Shown: positions 1 to 10,472 of the stretch, one piece after another
Position numbering within the stretch: position 1 is the stretch's first letter
Layout: each line of letters starts with the position of its first letter
Source: Mytilus trossulus
Taxonomy: Eukaryota > Mollusca > Bivalvia > Mytilida > Mytilidae
Length of the DNA stretch: 64,000 bases
Direction of reading: 5' to 3'
Assembly (NCBI RefSeq): GCF_036588685.1
Contig: NC_086379.1
Location: 20,569,862-20,633,861, forward strand
The notes under the pieces: generated by a model
What the model saw: the letters and a program-made list of their open reading frames with translations, nothing else
Told to the model about the DNA's origin: nothing
The model's database searches: none
Translations under genes and position numbers: made by a program

Positions 1-3000
1 ACAAAAGAAACAACGCCTGAACTCTCCACAACAGACACCAGCTTCAAATCTCCATCAACTTCGATTCAAACAACAACAAAAGAAACAACGCCTGAACTCT
101 CCACAACAGACACCAGCTTCAAATCTCCATCAACTTCGATTCAAACAACAACAAAAGAAACAACGCCTGAACTCTCCACAACAGACACCAGCTACAAATC
201 TCCATCAACTTCGATTCAAACAACAACAAAAGGAACGACAACTGAGGCCTCCACAACAGACACCAGCTTCAATACTCCATCAACTTCGATTCAAACGACA
301 ACAAAAGAAACGACAACTGAGGCCTCCACATCGGACACCAGCTTCAATACTCAATCAACTTCGATTCAAACAACAACAAAAGGAACGACAACTGAGGCCT
401 TCACAACGGACACCAGCTTCAATACTCCATCAACTTCAATTCAAACAACAACAAAAGGAACGACAACTGAGGCCTCCACAACAGAAATCAGCTTCAATTC
501 TCCATCAACTTCGATTCAAACAACAACAAAAGGAACGACAACTGAGGCCTCCACAACAGACACCAGCTTCAATACTCCATCAACTTCGATTCAAACATCA
601 ACAAAAGGAACGACAACTGAGGCCTCCACAACAGATACCAGCTTCAATTCTCCATCAACTTCGATTCAAACAACAACAAAAGAGATCACAACTGAGGCCT
701 CCACAAAGGACACCAGCTGCAATACTCCATCAACTTCGATTAAAACAACAACAAAAGGAACGACAACAGAGGCCTCAACAACAGTCACCAGCTTCAATAC
801 TCCTTCAACTTCGATTCAAACAACAACAAAAGAAACATTGCCTGAACCCTCTACAACGGACACAAGCCTCTATACGCAATCAACTTCGATTCAAACAACA
901 AAAGAAACCACAATTGAACCCTCTACAACAGATACAAACTTAAATACTCAGTCAACTCCTATCCAGACAACAACAAAAGAGATCACAACTGAAGCCTCCT
1001 CAACGGACACAAACTTCAATACTCAATCAACAACTATTCAGACAACAACAAAAGGAACTACAACTGAAGCCTCCACAACGGACACAAGCTTTAATACTCA
1101 GTCAACCCCTATACAGACAACAACAAAAGGAACTACAACCGAAGCCTCCACAACGGACACAAGCTTTAATACTCAATCAACATCTATTCAGACAACAACA
1201 AAAAAAGATCACAACTGAAGCCTCCTCAACGGACACAAACGTCAATACTCAATCAACACCTATTCAGACAACAACAAAAGAAACTACAACTGAAGCCTCC
1301 ACAACTGACACAAGCTTTAATACTCAGTCAACTCCTATACAGACAACAACAAAAGGAACTACAACCGAAGCCTCCACAACTGACACCAGCTTTAATACTC
1401 AGTCAACTCATATTCAGACAACAAAAAAAGGAACTACAACTGAAGCCTCCAAAACGGACACAAGCTTCAATACTCAATCAACACCTATTCAGACAACAAC
1501 AAAAGGAACTACAACCGAAGCCTCCACAACGGACACAAGCTTTAATACTCAGTCAACCCCTATACAGACAACAACAAAACGGACTAAAACTGAAGCCTCC
1601 ACAACGGACACAAACTTTAATACTCAATCAACACCTATTCAGACAACAACAAAAGGAACTACAACCGAAGCCTCCTCAACGGACACAAACGTCAATACTC
1701 AATCAACACCTATTCAGACAACAACAAAAGAAACTACAATTGAAGCCTCCACAACTGACACAAGCTTTAATAATCAGTCAACTCCTATACAGACAACAAC
1801 AAAAGGAACTACAACTGAAGCCTCAACAACGGACACAAACTTAAATACTCAATCAACTCCTATTCAGACAACAACAAAAGGAACTACAACTGAAGCCTCA
1901 ACAACGGACACAAACTTAAATACTCAGTCAACTCCTATTCAGACAACAAATAAAGAGATAACAACTGAAGCTTCCACAACGGACACAAGCTTCAATACTC
2001 AATCAACTCCTATTCAGACAACAACAAAAAGAACTACAACCGAAGCCTCCACAACGGACACAAGCTTTAATACTCAGTCAACCCCTATACAGACAACAAC
2101 AAAACGGACTAAAACTGAAGCCTCCACAACGGACACAAACTTTAATACTCAATCAACACCTATTCAGACAACAACAAAAGGAACTACAACCGAAGCCTCC
2201 TCAACGGACACAAACGTCAATACTCAATCAACACCTATTCAGACAACAACAAAAGAAACTACAATTGAAGCCTCCACAACTGACACAAGCTTTAATACTC
2301 AGTCAACTCCTATACAGACAACAACAAAAGGAACTACAACCGAAGCCTCCACAACTGACACCAGCTTTAATACTCAGTCAACTCATATTCAGACAACAAC
2401 TAAAGGAACTACAACTGAAGCCTCCAAAACGGACACAAGCTTCAATACTCAATCAACACCTATTCAGACAACAACAAAAGGAACTACAACCGAAGCCTCC
2501 ACAACGGACACAAGCTTTAATACTCAGTCAACCCCTATACAGACAACAACAAAACGGACTAAAACTGAAGCCTCCACAACGGACACAAACTTTAATACTC
2601 AATCAACACCTATTCAGACAACAACAAAAGGAACTACAACCGAAGCCTCCACAACGGACACAAGCTTTAATACTCAATCAACTCCTATTCAGACAACAAC
2701 AAAAGGAACTACAACTGAAGCCTCCACAACGGACACAAGCTTTAATACTCAATCAACTCCTATTCAGACAACAACAAAAGGAACTACAACTGAAGCCTCA
2801 ACAACGGACACAAACTTAAATACTCAATCAACTCCTATTCAGACAACAACAAAAGGAACTACAACTGAAGCCTCAACAACGGACACAAACTTAAATACTC
2901 AGTCAACTCCTATTCAGACAACAAATAAAGAGATAACAACTGAAGCTTCCACAACGGACACAAGCTTCAATACTCAATCAACTCCTATTCAGACAACAAC

Positions 3001-3300
3001 AAAACGGACTAAAACTGAAGCCTCCACAACGGACACAAATATCAATACTAAATCAACACATATTGAAACATCAACAAAACAAGGCACAACTGAAGCCTTC
3101 ACAACAGACACAAGCTTCAATACTAAATTAACTTCTATTCAGACAACAACAAAAGGAACTACAACTGAAGCCTCCACAATGGACACAAATATCAATACTA
3201 AATCAACTCATATTGAAACACCAACAAAACAAGGCACAACTGAAGCCCACACTACAAAGACCGACTTGAAAACGCAATCAACTCATTTTAAGACAACGAC
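1..3300 (+). repeat. 75-bp coding minisatellite with 975-bp higher-order duplication
   Basis: The unit is 75 bp (25 codons), so copy-number changes keep frame. Two sub-families are visible: a 5' set with CTCCATCAACTTCGATTCAA and a 3' set with TATTCAGACAACAACAAAAG. Rare variants recur at an exact 975-bp (13-unit) offset: an AAATAAAGAG variant at about 1949 and 2924, the TCCAAAACGG variant at about 1447 and 2422, and the AACGTCAATA variant at 1239 and 2214 (also 1689). This shows block duplication on top of single-unit expansion. Confidence 0.9.
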
Positions 3301-3682
3301 AATTGACTCATCAACACCATACACAAGCTTTATTAGTCAACCAGTACCAGGTGTGCTATCAACGAGTCATTATAACGCAGGTAGTAGTAATATAACGACA
3401 GGCTATAGCTGTTTGTGTCCTTGTATACCATATAACTCAACACATGCACATCTCGATTCTATGCAAGAATATTTGACCATTTTAAAGGAAGCAATTGCTA
3501 TCGATCCAAAAGAGACCAGTATGTTCAGGGCTGGGAAAGTATCAGCAAATGACGATAGAACATCTTCAAAGTACATTGGTTTTGTTGGAGTTTTAGTTAT
3601 GTGTTTGGTACTCGGATGTCTTTTACTTTCGGATATATCAGGCCATTTTATTCGAACAAAGGCTTCCCATTCAAAAAGTTGA
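1..3682 (+). CDS. Mucin-like Thr/Ser-repeat membrane protein, 3' part, one frameshift
   Basis: The reading frame is open from base 1, so the start and any signal peptide lie outside the window. About 43 repeats of 25 residues (TTKGTTTEASTTDTSFNTQS is typical of part of a unit) make a Thr/Ser-rich, probably O-glycosylated stalk. From about 3300 the sequence is unique. It has a short Cys motif (SCLCPC near 3410), a charged juxtamembrane segment, one hydrophobic helix (about 3572-3640) and a short basic tail ending at TGA 3680-3682. This predicts a type I cell-surface mucin. Frame 1 is open to 1218. The A-run at 1201-1206 carries one extra base compared with sister repeats, and the protein continues in frame 2 to the end. 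This could be a homopolymer assembly error or a real break. The Cys-juxtamembrane-helix tail resembles tails I recall from bivalve surface proteins, but that is from memory. Confidence 0.72.
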
Positions 3683-3734
3683 AAATTGACAATTGTTTTG
3701 TTTTAATTTATAGAGTTGGTATTTAGACTTCAAA

Positions 3735-3740
3735 AATAAA
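3735..3740 (+). promoter_or_regulatory. Candidate polyadenylation signal of the mucin-like gene
   Basis: AATAAA lies 53 bp after the stop codon of the mucin-like gene, which is a plausible distance for the end of its 3' UTR. Confidence 0.45.
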
Positions 3741-3892
3741 TAATGTTATGAAAAGTTTCAAGTTTCAACGTTATGCAGTTTGCAATGACACGTTTTGTAA
3801 GTTCGAACTATCCAAGGAGACATAAGACTGAGTATAATTCTGTGCATGACAAAATTTACATCATGAGGGCTGGGGCTTTTATGGATTGATTA

Positions 3893-3990
3893 TTACTGGA
3901 CAGTCTCTTTATACAGTGGAGTCTTTTGATGACGAAACGAGCGTCTAACGGGCAAAATTCTAATCCTGGTATCTATGTAGGTAAATCCGA
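3893..3990 (+). repeat. Dispersed repeat family A, degenerate copy
   Basis: Contains AGTCTTTTGATGACGAAACG followed by a GCGTCT segment and the family tail AATCCTGGTATCTATG. The hammerhead-like core seen in better copies has lost its CTGATGA here. The better copies are at 33673, 41903, 52151 and 54784/55263. Confidence 0.6.
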
Positions 3991-4785
3991 AGTTTTCTAA
4001 ATCTATTTGGAACTATCTTAAGTGTGTCATCGGTAACTTGTTGATTTTACATGTACATTCTGTTTCAAACAATTTAGTATACATATTCGAAAGTAAAAAG
4101 TAAAATAAAAAAAAACTATGAGGGAAATTCAAAACAGAATGTCCCTAATTATATAATTTATAACCAATTCGCAAAATTTAAATACAAACCTACAAAATTC
4201 ATGTTTTGAACTACATGCCTCCAATTCTGTCACTTATATCAATGTATATATTTATAAGCATATGTGATAATAAAATTGCCATTGAGACAATAACACAACA
4301 GATTCCATTGGCGTTGATTTACGAAATAAAAGGTATAAATAAGTATAATGCTCCTGTCTTGACTTTGACAACACCACAACTATTGTGATGGGATTAAGTA
4401 GAGACAGTAGTAGTGCCAGTATACCGCTGTTCAAACTTGTCTTCGAGCGCTTAAGCCTCCCTTAACCCTGGACAGTGGTTAACGTGCAAAACATAAGAAT
4501 GAACTTTATATACTTTTGGAAGTGGCTTTACACAAAATAAGATTTGCACAAAAAAAAAATCACTTACACAAAGTCAACAGACTAATCAGTATGCATATGT
4601 ATTTGACACTATTTAGTTTATTCTGTATACTATAATTTATGAATTATGCCTCTGTCTTGCTTTCGCATAGCTTTAATTTGTATGTTTGTGCATATACATG
4701 ATGTTTTTTTATTGTGTATATCTCTTTACCTATGTTATTTGGTTTCTGGAGAAATAAAGATGTATCATTTATACAGTTTGACTTA
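3991..4785. other. Intergenic DNA with weak repeat fragments
   Basis: No gene is seen. The stretch near 4260-4300 (TTGCCATTGAGACA) resembles repeat family B. The stretch near 4410-4480 (AGTATACCGCTGTTCAAAC, then CCCTTAACCCTGGACAGTG) resembles the repeat D and B tails found elsewhere in this window. The rest is AT-rich and featureless. Confidence 0.4.
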
Positions 4786-5220
4786 CAGTGGAGATCACTT
4801 CTAACCTCTCATTAAATCTGTCAGAATCTGTCAGGAGAACTGTTCTAGGACAGTACGTAGAACTGTCAGCCTGACACCTTTTAGTCAGTTCTAGGTTAGA
4901 ACTGTTCTAGCTAGAACTGATTTGGTCAGTTCTACCTAGAACTGATTTGGACAGTTCTACCTAGAACTGATCCTGACAGTTCTACCCTAGAACTGATTTG
5001 GACAGTGTTACCTAGAACTGATCCTGACAGTTCTACTCTAGAACAGTTTTAGTCAGTTCTACTTCTAGAACAGTTCTGATTACAAATTCTACGGCTAGAA
5101 TAGATTTATAAATTCTACGGCTAGAATTGATTTATAAATTCTACGGCTAGAATTGATTTTTAAATCCGACGGCTAAAATTGATTTATAAATTCTACGTCT
5201 AGAATTGGTTTATAAGTTTG
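4786..5220 (+). mobile_element. Left end of a possible 15-kb TA-flanked element
   Basis: Starts CAGTGGAGATCACTTCTAAC directly after TA. It is followed by a subterminal array of TAGAACTGATTTGGTCAGTT-type units of about 26 bp, grading into TTCTACGGCTAGAATTGATT units. The same terminus in inverted orientation ends at 19793, also next to TA. A TA target and a CAGT terminus fit Tc1/mariner-type transposons, but no transposase is visible. Confidence 0.65.
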
Positions 5221-5740
5221 AAGAACTCTTTGTCTAAATATAAAGGCTTCGGCAAAATAGCGATTAATATTATAAAGAGTTTTGCTATTTTGCCGGTTTT
5301 ATTTCAAATTTTTCGTCGACAAGAGAACATGTTTAACCCCGTCATATTCTGCATGTATGTGGCTGTTCCAAGTCTGGAGCCTGTTATTCAGTGATTTTCT
5401 TTTGTTGATGTGTTACATAAATTATTTGTTTTTCTTTCATTTTTGAACATAGATTAAGCCGTTAATATTGGGAAAAAAGGGGGGGGGGGCATTTTTATTT
5501 CAATTGTTTTACATTTGTCATTTGGGAAGTCAGGATAGCTCATTTTACATAAAAAAATTATCTGACCTTAATCTTTGTGTAATATGTTATTCTGGCCCAA
5601 ACCACCAGGGACGGATCCAGCAGTTTTAAAGGGGGGGGGGGTCCAACTAAATGGCCTCATTCAAATGCATTGATCGTAAAAAAAGGGGGTCCCCCCACCG
5701 CTCTGGATCTGCCATTGAGCCACTATTAACTTAAACTGAT
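5221..5740. other. Repeat fragments including a small hAT-like MITE
   Basis: A short inverted repeat (GGCAAAATAGC / GCTATTTTGCC) lies at about 5253-5291. From 5330 to 5520 is a repeat-B tail module in minus orientation. At about 5609-5716 GGGACGGATCCAG faces CTGGATCTGCCATTG, the inverted ends of a common CAGGGGCGGATCCAG-type non-autonomous hAT-like element. G-runs interrupt the region at 5478 and 5631. Confidence 0.5.
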
Positions 5741-7260
5741 CATATTTGATTTCATCATATAAATCTAAATACATTTAGCTGCAAACTGCAGGAATCCAGT
5801 TTATCTTTAGGCAAGGATACCAATTATATTGGAAAACATTAATGATTTCAAAATTTTATTTGCACTCAATTTATAGTACCTAAGCATGTCCTCTTTTTAT
5901 TTAAAATATTGAATTGTAAACAAATGTGATATCTTTTTACAAGTAGTTTTCATACCTCGGACGGACCTGTTATACAAAAATCTTTTGACCGCATCAATCT
6001 AAACTGACCTTATTTGCTCTTTCTTCCTGCAAATCTATATAGCTGCACAGTAATTCAGTTATAAATTTAGGTCAAGAGGGACTGTAATATACAAGTTACA
6101 GCAATATTGGAAAACAATGACCTCAAAATTTTGTTCACATGAATTTAAAGTGCTAGCATGACCTCTTTTTATTCAAAGTATTGAATCGTAAACAAATATC
6201 AGTAGTTTTCATACTTCAGACTGAGTCGTGTAATAAAATATTTTGACCACACCAATCTAAACTGACCTTATTTGCTCTTTCTTTCTACAAATCTGCTTAG
6301 TATATAGCTGCACAGTAATTCAGTTATAATTTTAGGTCAAGAGGGACTATAATATACAAGTTACAGCAATATTGGAAAACAATGACTTCAAAATTTTGTT
6401 TGCATGAATTTATAGTGCCAGCATATCCTCTTTTTATTCAAAGTATTGAATCGTAAACAAATATCAGTAGTTTTCATACTTCAGACTGAGTTGTGTAATA
6501 AATTCGTTTGACCGCATCAACCAAAAATGACCATATTTTCTTTTTGTTTATGCAAGTCTATATAGTTGGACAGTACATCAGTTAGAATTTTAGATCAAGA
6601 GGGACTGTAGTTCATAAATAACTGCAATATTGGAAATCAACAACCACAAAAAAAATTCGCATTGATTGAGAGTGCCATCATTTCCTACTTTTATTCAAAA
6701 TATCGCATCAGAAACAAACATCAGCTAGTTTTCATACCTCAGACTGACTCATGGAACAAAAATATGTGTCTGGGCAACAACAACCCAACCATAGAGCAGA
6801 CAACAACCGATCACGAAGGATTGTATAATTCAAATGACAGCGTGTCCTCTTTTTATTCAAAATATTGAATTGTTAACATATTTCAGAAGTTTCGATATAT
6901 CAGACTGAGTCGTTTTAATAACAAAATTATTTAACCGCATCAACCAAAACTGAACATATGGGACCTTTTATAGCTTGTTGTTCGGTGTGAGTCAAGGCTC
7001 AGTGTTGAAGGGCGTACATTGACCTATAATGGTTTACTTATTTTTAAATTGTTATTTGGATGGAGAGTTGTCTCATTGGCACTAACACCACATCTTCATG
7101 ATCTTCCTATATCTATATATTCTTTATCATCATGATCATGTAAATATATATGGCTTCATTGTAAACCAATAATATTTCTAAGTCAGGACAGATATTGTAT
7201 GATAAAGAGGACACCACATTTTATCCACATCAGAGCGCCATTATTTCCTCTCTGTATCGA
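5741..7260. repeat. Diverged tandem array, unit about 265 bp
   Basis: A unit containing TCCTCTTTTTATTCAAAGTA, GTAGTTTTCATACTTCAGAC and AGGTCAAGAGGGACTGTAAT recurs near 5889, 6159, 6426 and 6683, with a shorter repeat at 6846. Spacing is about 260-270 bp for the first copies. No coding potential is seen. Confidence 0.75.
6965..7130 (-). repeat. Dispersed repeat family B (minus orientation)
   Basis: Carries the family hallmark GGAGAGTTGTCTCATTGGCA and the AGGCTCAGTGTTGAAGGGCG module, ending in TCTTCCTATATCTATATATT. Many partial copies occur through the window. I recognise this as a very abundant mussel repeat. Confidence 0.7.
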
Positions 7261-7273
7261 TAATATTACTATT

Positions 7274-7443
7274 TAAGGAATGACTGTAATATTTTTTCTG
7301 TCTATGAAGAAAAAACATAAAAAAATTGGTGCACACTGATAAATGCGCGTAGAGGGTTTTTTAACAGTGTGCACCACATTTTTTACGTTATTTATATACA
7401 TGTATAATATAATAGACAGAAAAAATATTACAGTCATTTCTTA
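7274..7443. mobile_element. Palindromic MITE, 170 bp
   Basis: Arms 7274-7305 and 7412-7443 are inverted repeats (AATGACTGTAATATTTTTTC and its complement) with one mismatch over 32 bp. A second inner inverted pair, TGGTGCACACTG / CAGTGTGCACCA, surrounds a GCGCGTAGAGGG loop. No target duplication was identified. Confidence 0.75.
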
Positions 7444-8042
7444 TAATTTAATTCTAAATTTCATTTTAACAAAATGTTTAAACCTTGGCAAAACATAAAA
7501 AAACGTTGATGATGTTACGTTCACATGACTAACTTATGTCTATGGGTGTTGATAACAAAATAACGTCAGAAGACCCGTTACATCCAAACTTAAATTATTA
7601 AATATTGAACCGTCACAAAAGTGACTTTTAAGTCAGTAGTTCATGATGTTTTTTTTAAACAAAACTATTTAACGGCATAATCCAACACGCAGGTACCCAC
7701 AAAACACAAAAACGTTCAGGAAATGTTCCAGGAACGTTTCTGTTTCGTTGTGCGAACGTTGTGATTTAACATTGTAGGGACGTAAAAGTGTGGACTACCA
7801 GTTACGTTGTAAGAACGTTATGACATAACGTTATGGAAAACCAACCTGGAACCTAAATAGAACCTTGTGTAACCAAACTGGAACCTTGATAGAACCTTGT
7901 ATAACCAATCTGGAACCCTAATAGAACCTTGTGTAACCAATCTGGAACCATAATAATAGAACCTTGTGAAACCAATCTTGAACCTAAATATAATCATGTG
8001 TTACCAATCTGGAACCCAAATTTATCCTAGTCCCAGACAACA

Positions 8043-8246
8043 TTGTATGTTGGCACAACAATGGCCAAACGTATCTACATTCATTGGCTCAACGTTGTTT
8101 TTCTTTCCATCTTCCTGAACATGCATGAACATTTTGCCACTGGACGTATTAGCAAACAACAATCAATTTATCTTTCTCTCCAGGAATTGTACCCATATTT
8201 GAATGAATTAAATCAACCATCCATGTTACCTATTTTTCTTAAATAA
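8043..8246 (+). CDS. Small open frame of 67 aa sharing an LNMHE-x-x-ATG motif
   Basis: The frame lies inside the AACGTT element. It contains LNMHEHFATGR, which resembles LNMHDILATGQ and LNMHKVLATGQ read from a different element at 57350-57560. It has no recognised domain. It may be a decayed coding fragment carried by transposons rather than a working gene. Confidence 0.2.
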   Translation: MYVGTTMAKRIYIHWLNVVFLSIFLNMHEHFATGRISKQQSIYLSLQELYPYLNELNQPSMLPIFLK

Positions 8247-8398
8247 TGAATACAAAGATATGAATACCAATACATAATTTATTTTAGCTAGACAAGGAGC
8301 AAATTCTTAAAAGTTTAATTTTATGTAACTACACGTTGCAACATCAGATCTAGAATGAAAATTATAAAGTATATTCATGATGTTTCATTCCTATAAAT

Positions 8399-8875
8399 GT
8401 AATTCACTTCATCAGGTTCATACAGTTATTTCCTAGTTCTGTAATTCACTTCTGACATCAGGTTCATACAATTACTTCCTAGTTCGGTTATTCACTTCAT
8501 CAGGTTCATACAATTATTTCCTAGTTCTGTAATTTCACTTCATTCGGTTCATATAGTTATTTCCTAGTTTTGTAATTCACTTCATTAGGTTCATACAATT
8601 ATTTCCTAGTTCTGTAATTTCACTTCATTAGGTTCATATAGTTATATCCTAGTTCTGTAATTTCACTTCATCAGGTTCATACAGTGATTTCCTAGTTCTG
8701 TAATTTCACTTCATTAGGTTCATACAGTTATTTCCTAGTTCTGTAATTTCACTTCATTCGGTTCATACAATTATTTCCTAGTTCTGTAATTTCACTTCAT
8801 TAGGTTCATACACTTACTTCCTAGTTCTGTAATTTCACTTTATTAGATTCATACAGCTATTTCATAGTTTTGTAA
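8399..8875. repeat. 43-bp tandem repeat, about 11 copies
   Basis: The unit is CACTTCATTAGGTTCATACA plus GTTATTTCCTAGTTCTGTAATTT in sequence, 42-44 bp long and variable. It lies inside the AACGTT-ended element. Confidence 0.9.
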
Positions 8876-10472
8876 TCTAACATGGGTTGTATTCACAAGA
8901 GTGTTCCTTTTGTTTTCTGCTACACTTTCATTTGGCACTTTTTCTGAATCCGTCTTTTGTTTAATTCTTATCCAGTGTAGCAAATCTTCATAAAAATTAT
9001 TTCACTGCCACTGTAATAAAGAAATGAACAAATGAGTACCCAATGTATACTTCTTATGAATATAATAAATCTTTTAAAAAAGACTCTTGTTTAAAACTAG
9101 ACTATACAAGACGATGCCATAAGGGATAAGGCACTCATACCACATCTTCCAACATCTATTAAGAATGTAAGACTTCACTGTGCTAGCTAATTTAAGCTGG
9201 AAAATTGAGGGTAGACATGGATACAGGAAACAGAACCATGTAAAAAAATGTTCTATCTAAATGAATAATTCTAGTGAAAAAAATACAAAGTCAAATCTAA
9301 ATACAACAGCATTATCGATATTATAATATTTAACATTTTAATTATGCATATATATTTGCAAATTTCGAATCCGATGTGGCATTAAGGATTGCTATTATGT
9401 TACTAACTTAAAGTAATTTATTGTGCATTTTGTCCAATTCTTTGTATGACCTAAAAATAATTAAACAACATTCGGAAACAGTATGTAACAAGGAAAATTC
9501 GAAAATACACTTTTCCATTGATAAGGGTTATAAATGCAATCTTCACATTTAACAAAGATTTCAGAAATAAAATAAGTTTTATTTGTGGTTAAAAAACATG
9601 TATTATTTGTCATTCATAATCATATACGTATATCAGAATTTTTCAAGTAAAGTAACAATCAACTTACATGTTTCTTTCTCTTTAGATGATGCGATTTTCT
9701 CTTTTGTTTTCTTTGTTATCACTGCTTTCTTACAAAACACGACAGGAAATAGTCTCAAAAGTGACTATCCCATTACACTTAGATTTCCTATAACCTTAAT
9801 TACCATAGCAACTATCCTTGAAATTTGTCTAACATCTGGTCAACATCATTCTATAGGTCAACCTTATCAGAATATGCTTGATTAACATAATGGCTGTATC
9901 AATTATCATTATGTATATAATTGCTAATTATATTTCACAAATTAAAGTTGAATGAAAAAAGTTATAATAAATAATGAGAATAATGAATTTTAACTTTTAA
10001 TCGAGCAATCTATATGTTTAAGGAATAAAAAAATATTTTGTTCTTAATACAGTGTCGTTTTTTTAGTTTTAAAAAACTATCAGCATTCACTTTCTGAAAC
10101 AAAATAAAGGTTTGATTAACAAGCAAGACGGCAAACATCTTACTTGCATTTTTTGTTATTAATTTGCTATTTTTTATATTTTTTTTGGAAAGATTATTTT
10201 TTCACAAAAATGAGGAACATTATTCGAACGTTTTAAGAATGTTAGTAAAGTAACGTTAAAAAGTAACTAATATTAAACGTTTCTACAACGTATTACTTGT
10301 AACATAACCAAACTGAAACTTTCACACAACGTTAAAACAAAACGTTCCTAGAACGTTGAATTGTAACGTTTCATTTTAACGTTCTCACAACGTTCGTGTA
10401 ACGTTAAGGTCCGAAATAACCTTACAGGAACCAATCCACAACGTTCTTTGAACGTTATGTGTTTAGTGGGTA

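Larger units (their letters stand above)
7694..10472. mobile_element. 2.8-kb non-autonomous DNA element with AACGTT-rich inverted ends
   Basis: The left end TACCCACAAAACACAAAAAC and the right end (complement TACCCACTAAACACATAACG) are inverted copies. Each is followed by 150-260 bp dense in AACGTT palindromes. The interior holds a roughly 33-bp array (TCTGGAACCCTAATAGAACC, 7855-8030), a small open frame at 8043-8246, a 43-bp array and AT-rich filler. No transposase is visible, so it would need help in trans. The target duplication is unclear. Confidence 0.65.

Noticed and set aside
2265-2819. 184-codon Gln/Pro/Leu-rich frame in the mucin array
   Set aside because: An out-of-frame reading of the 75-bp repeat; the real frame continues past it on both sides.
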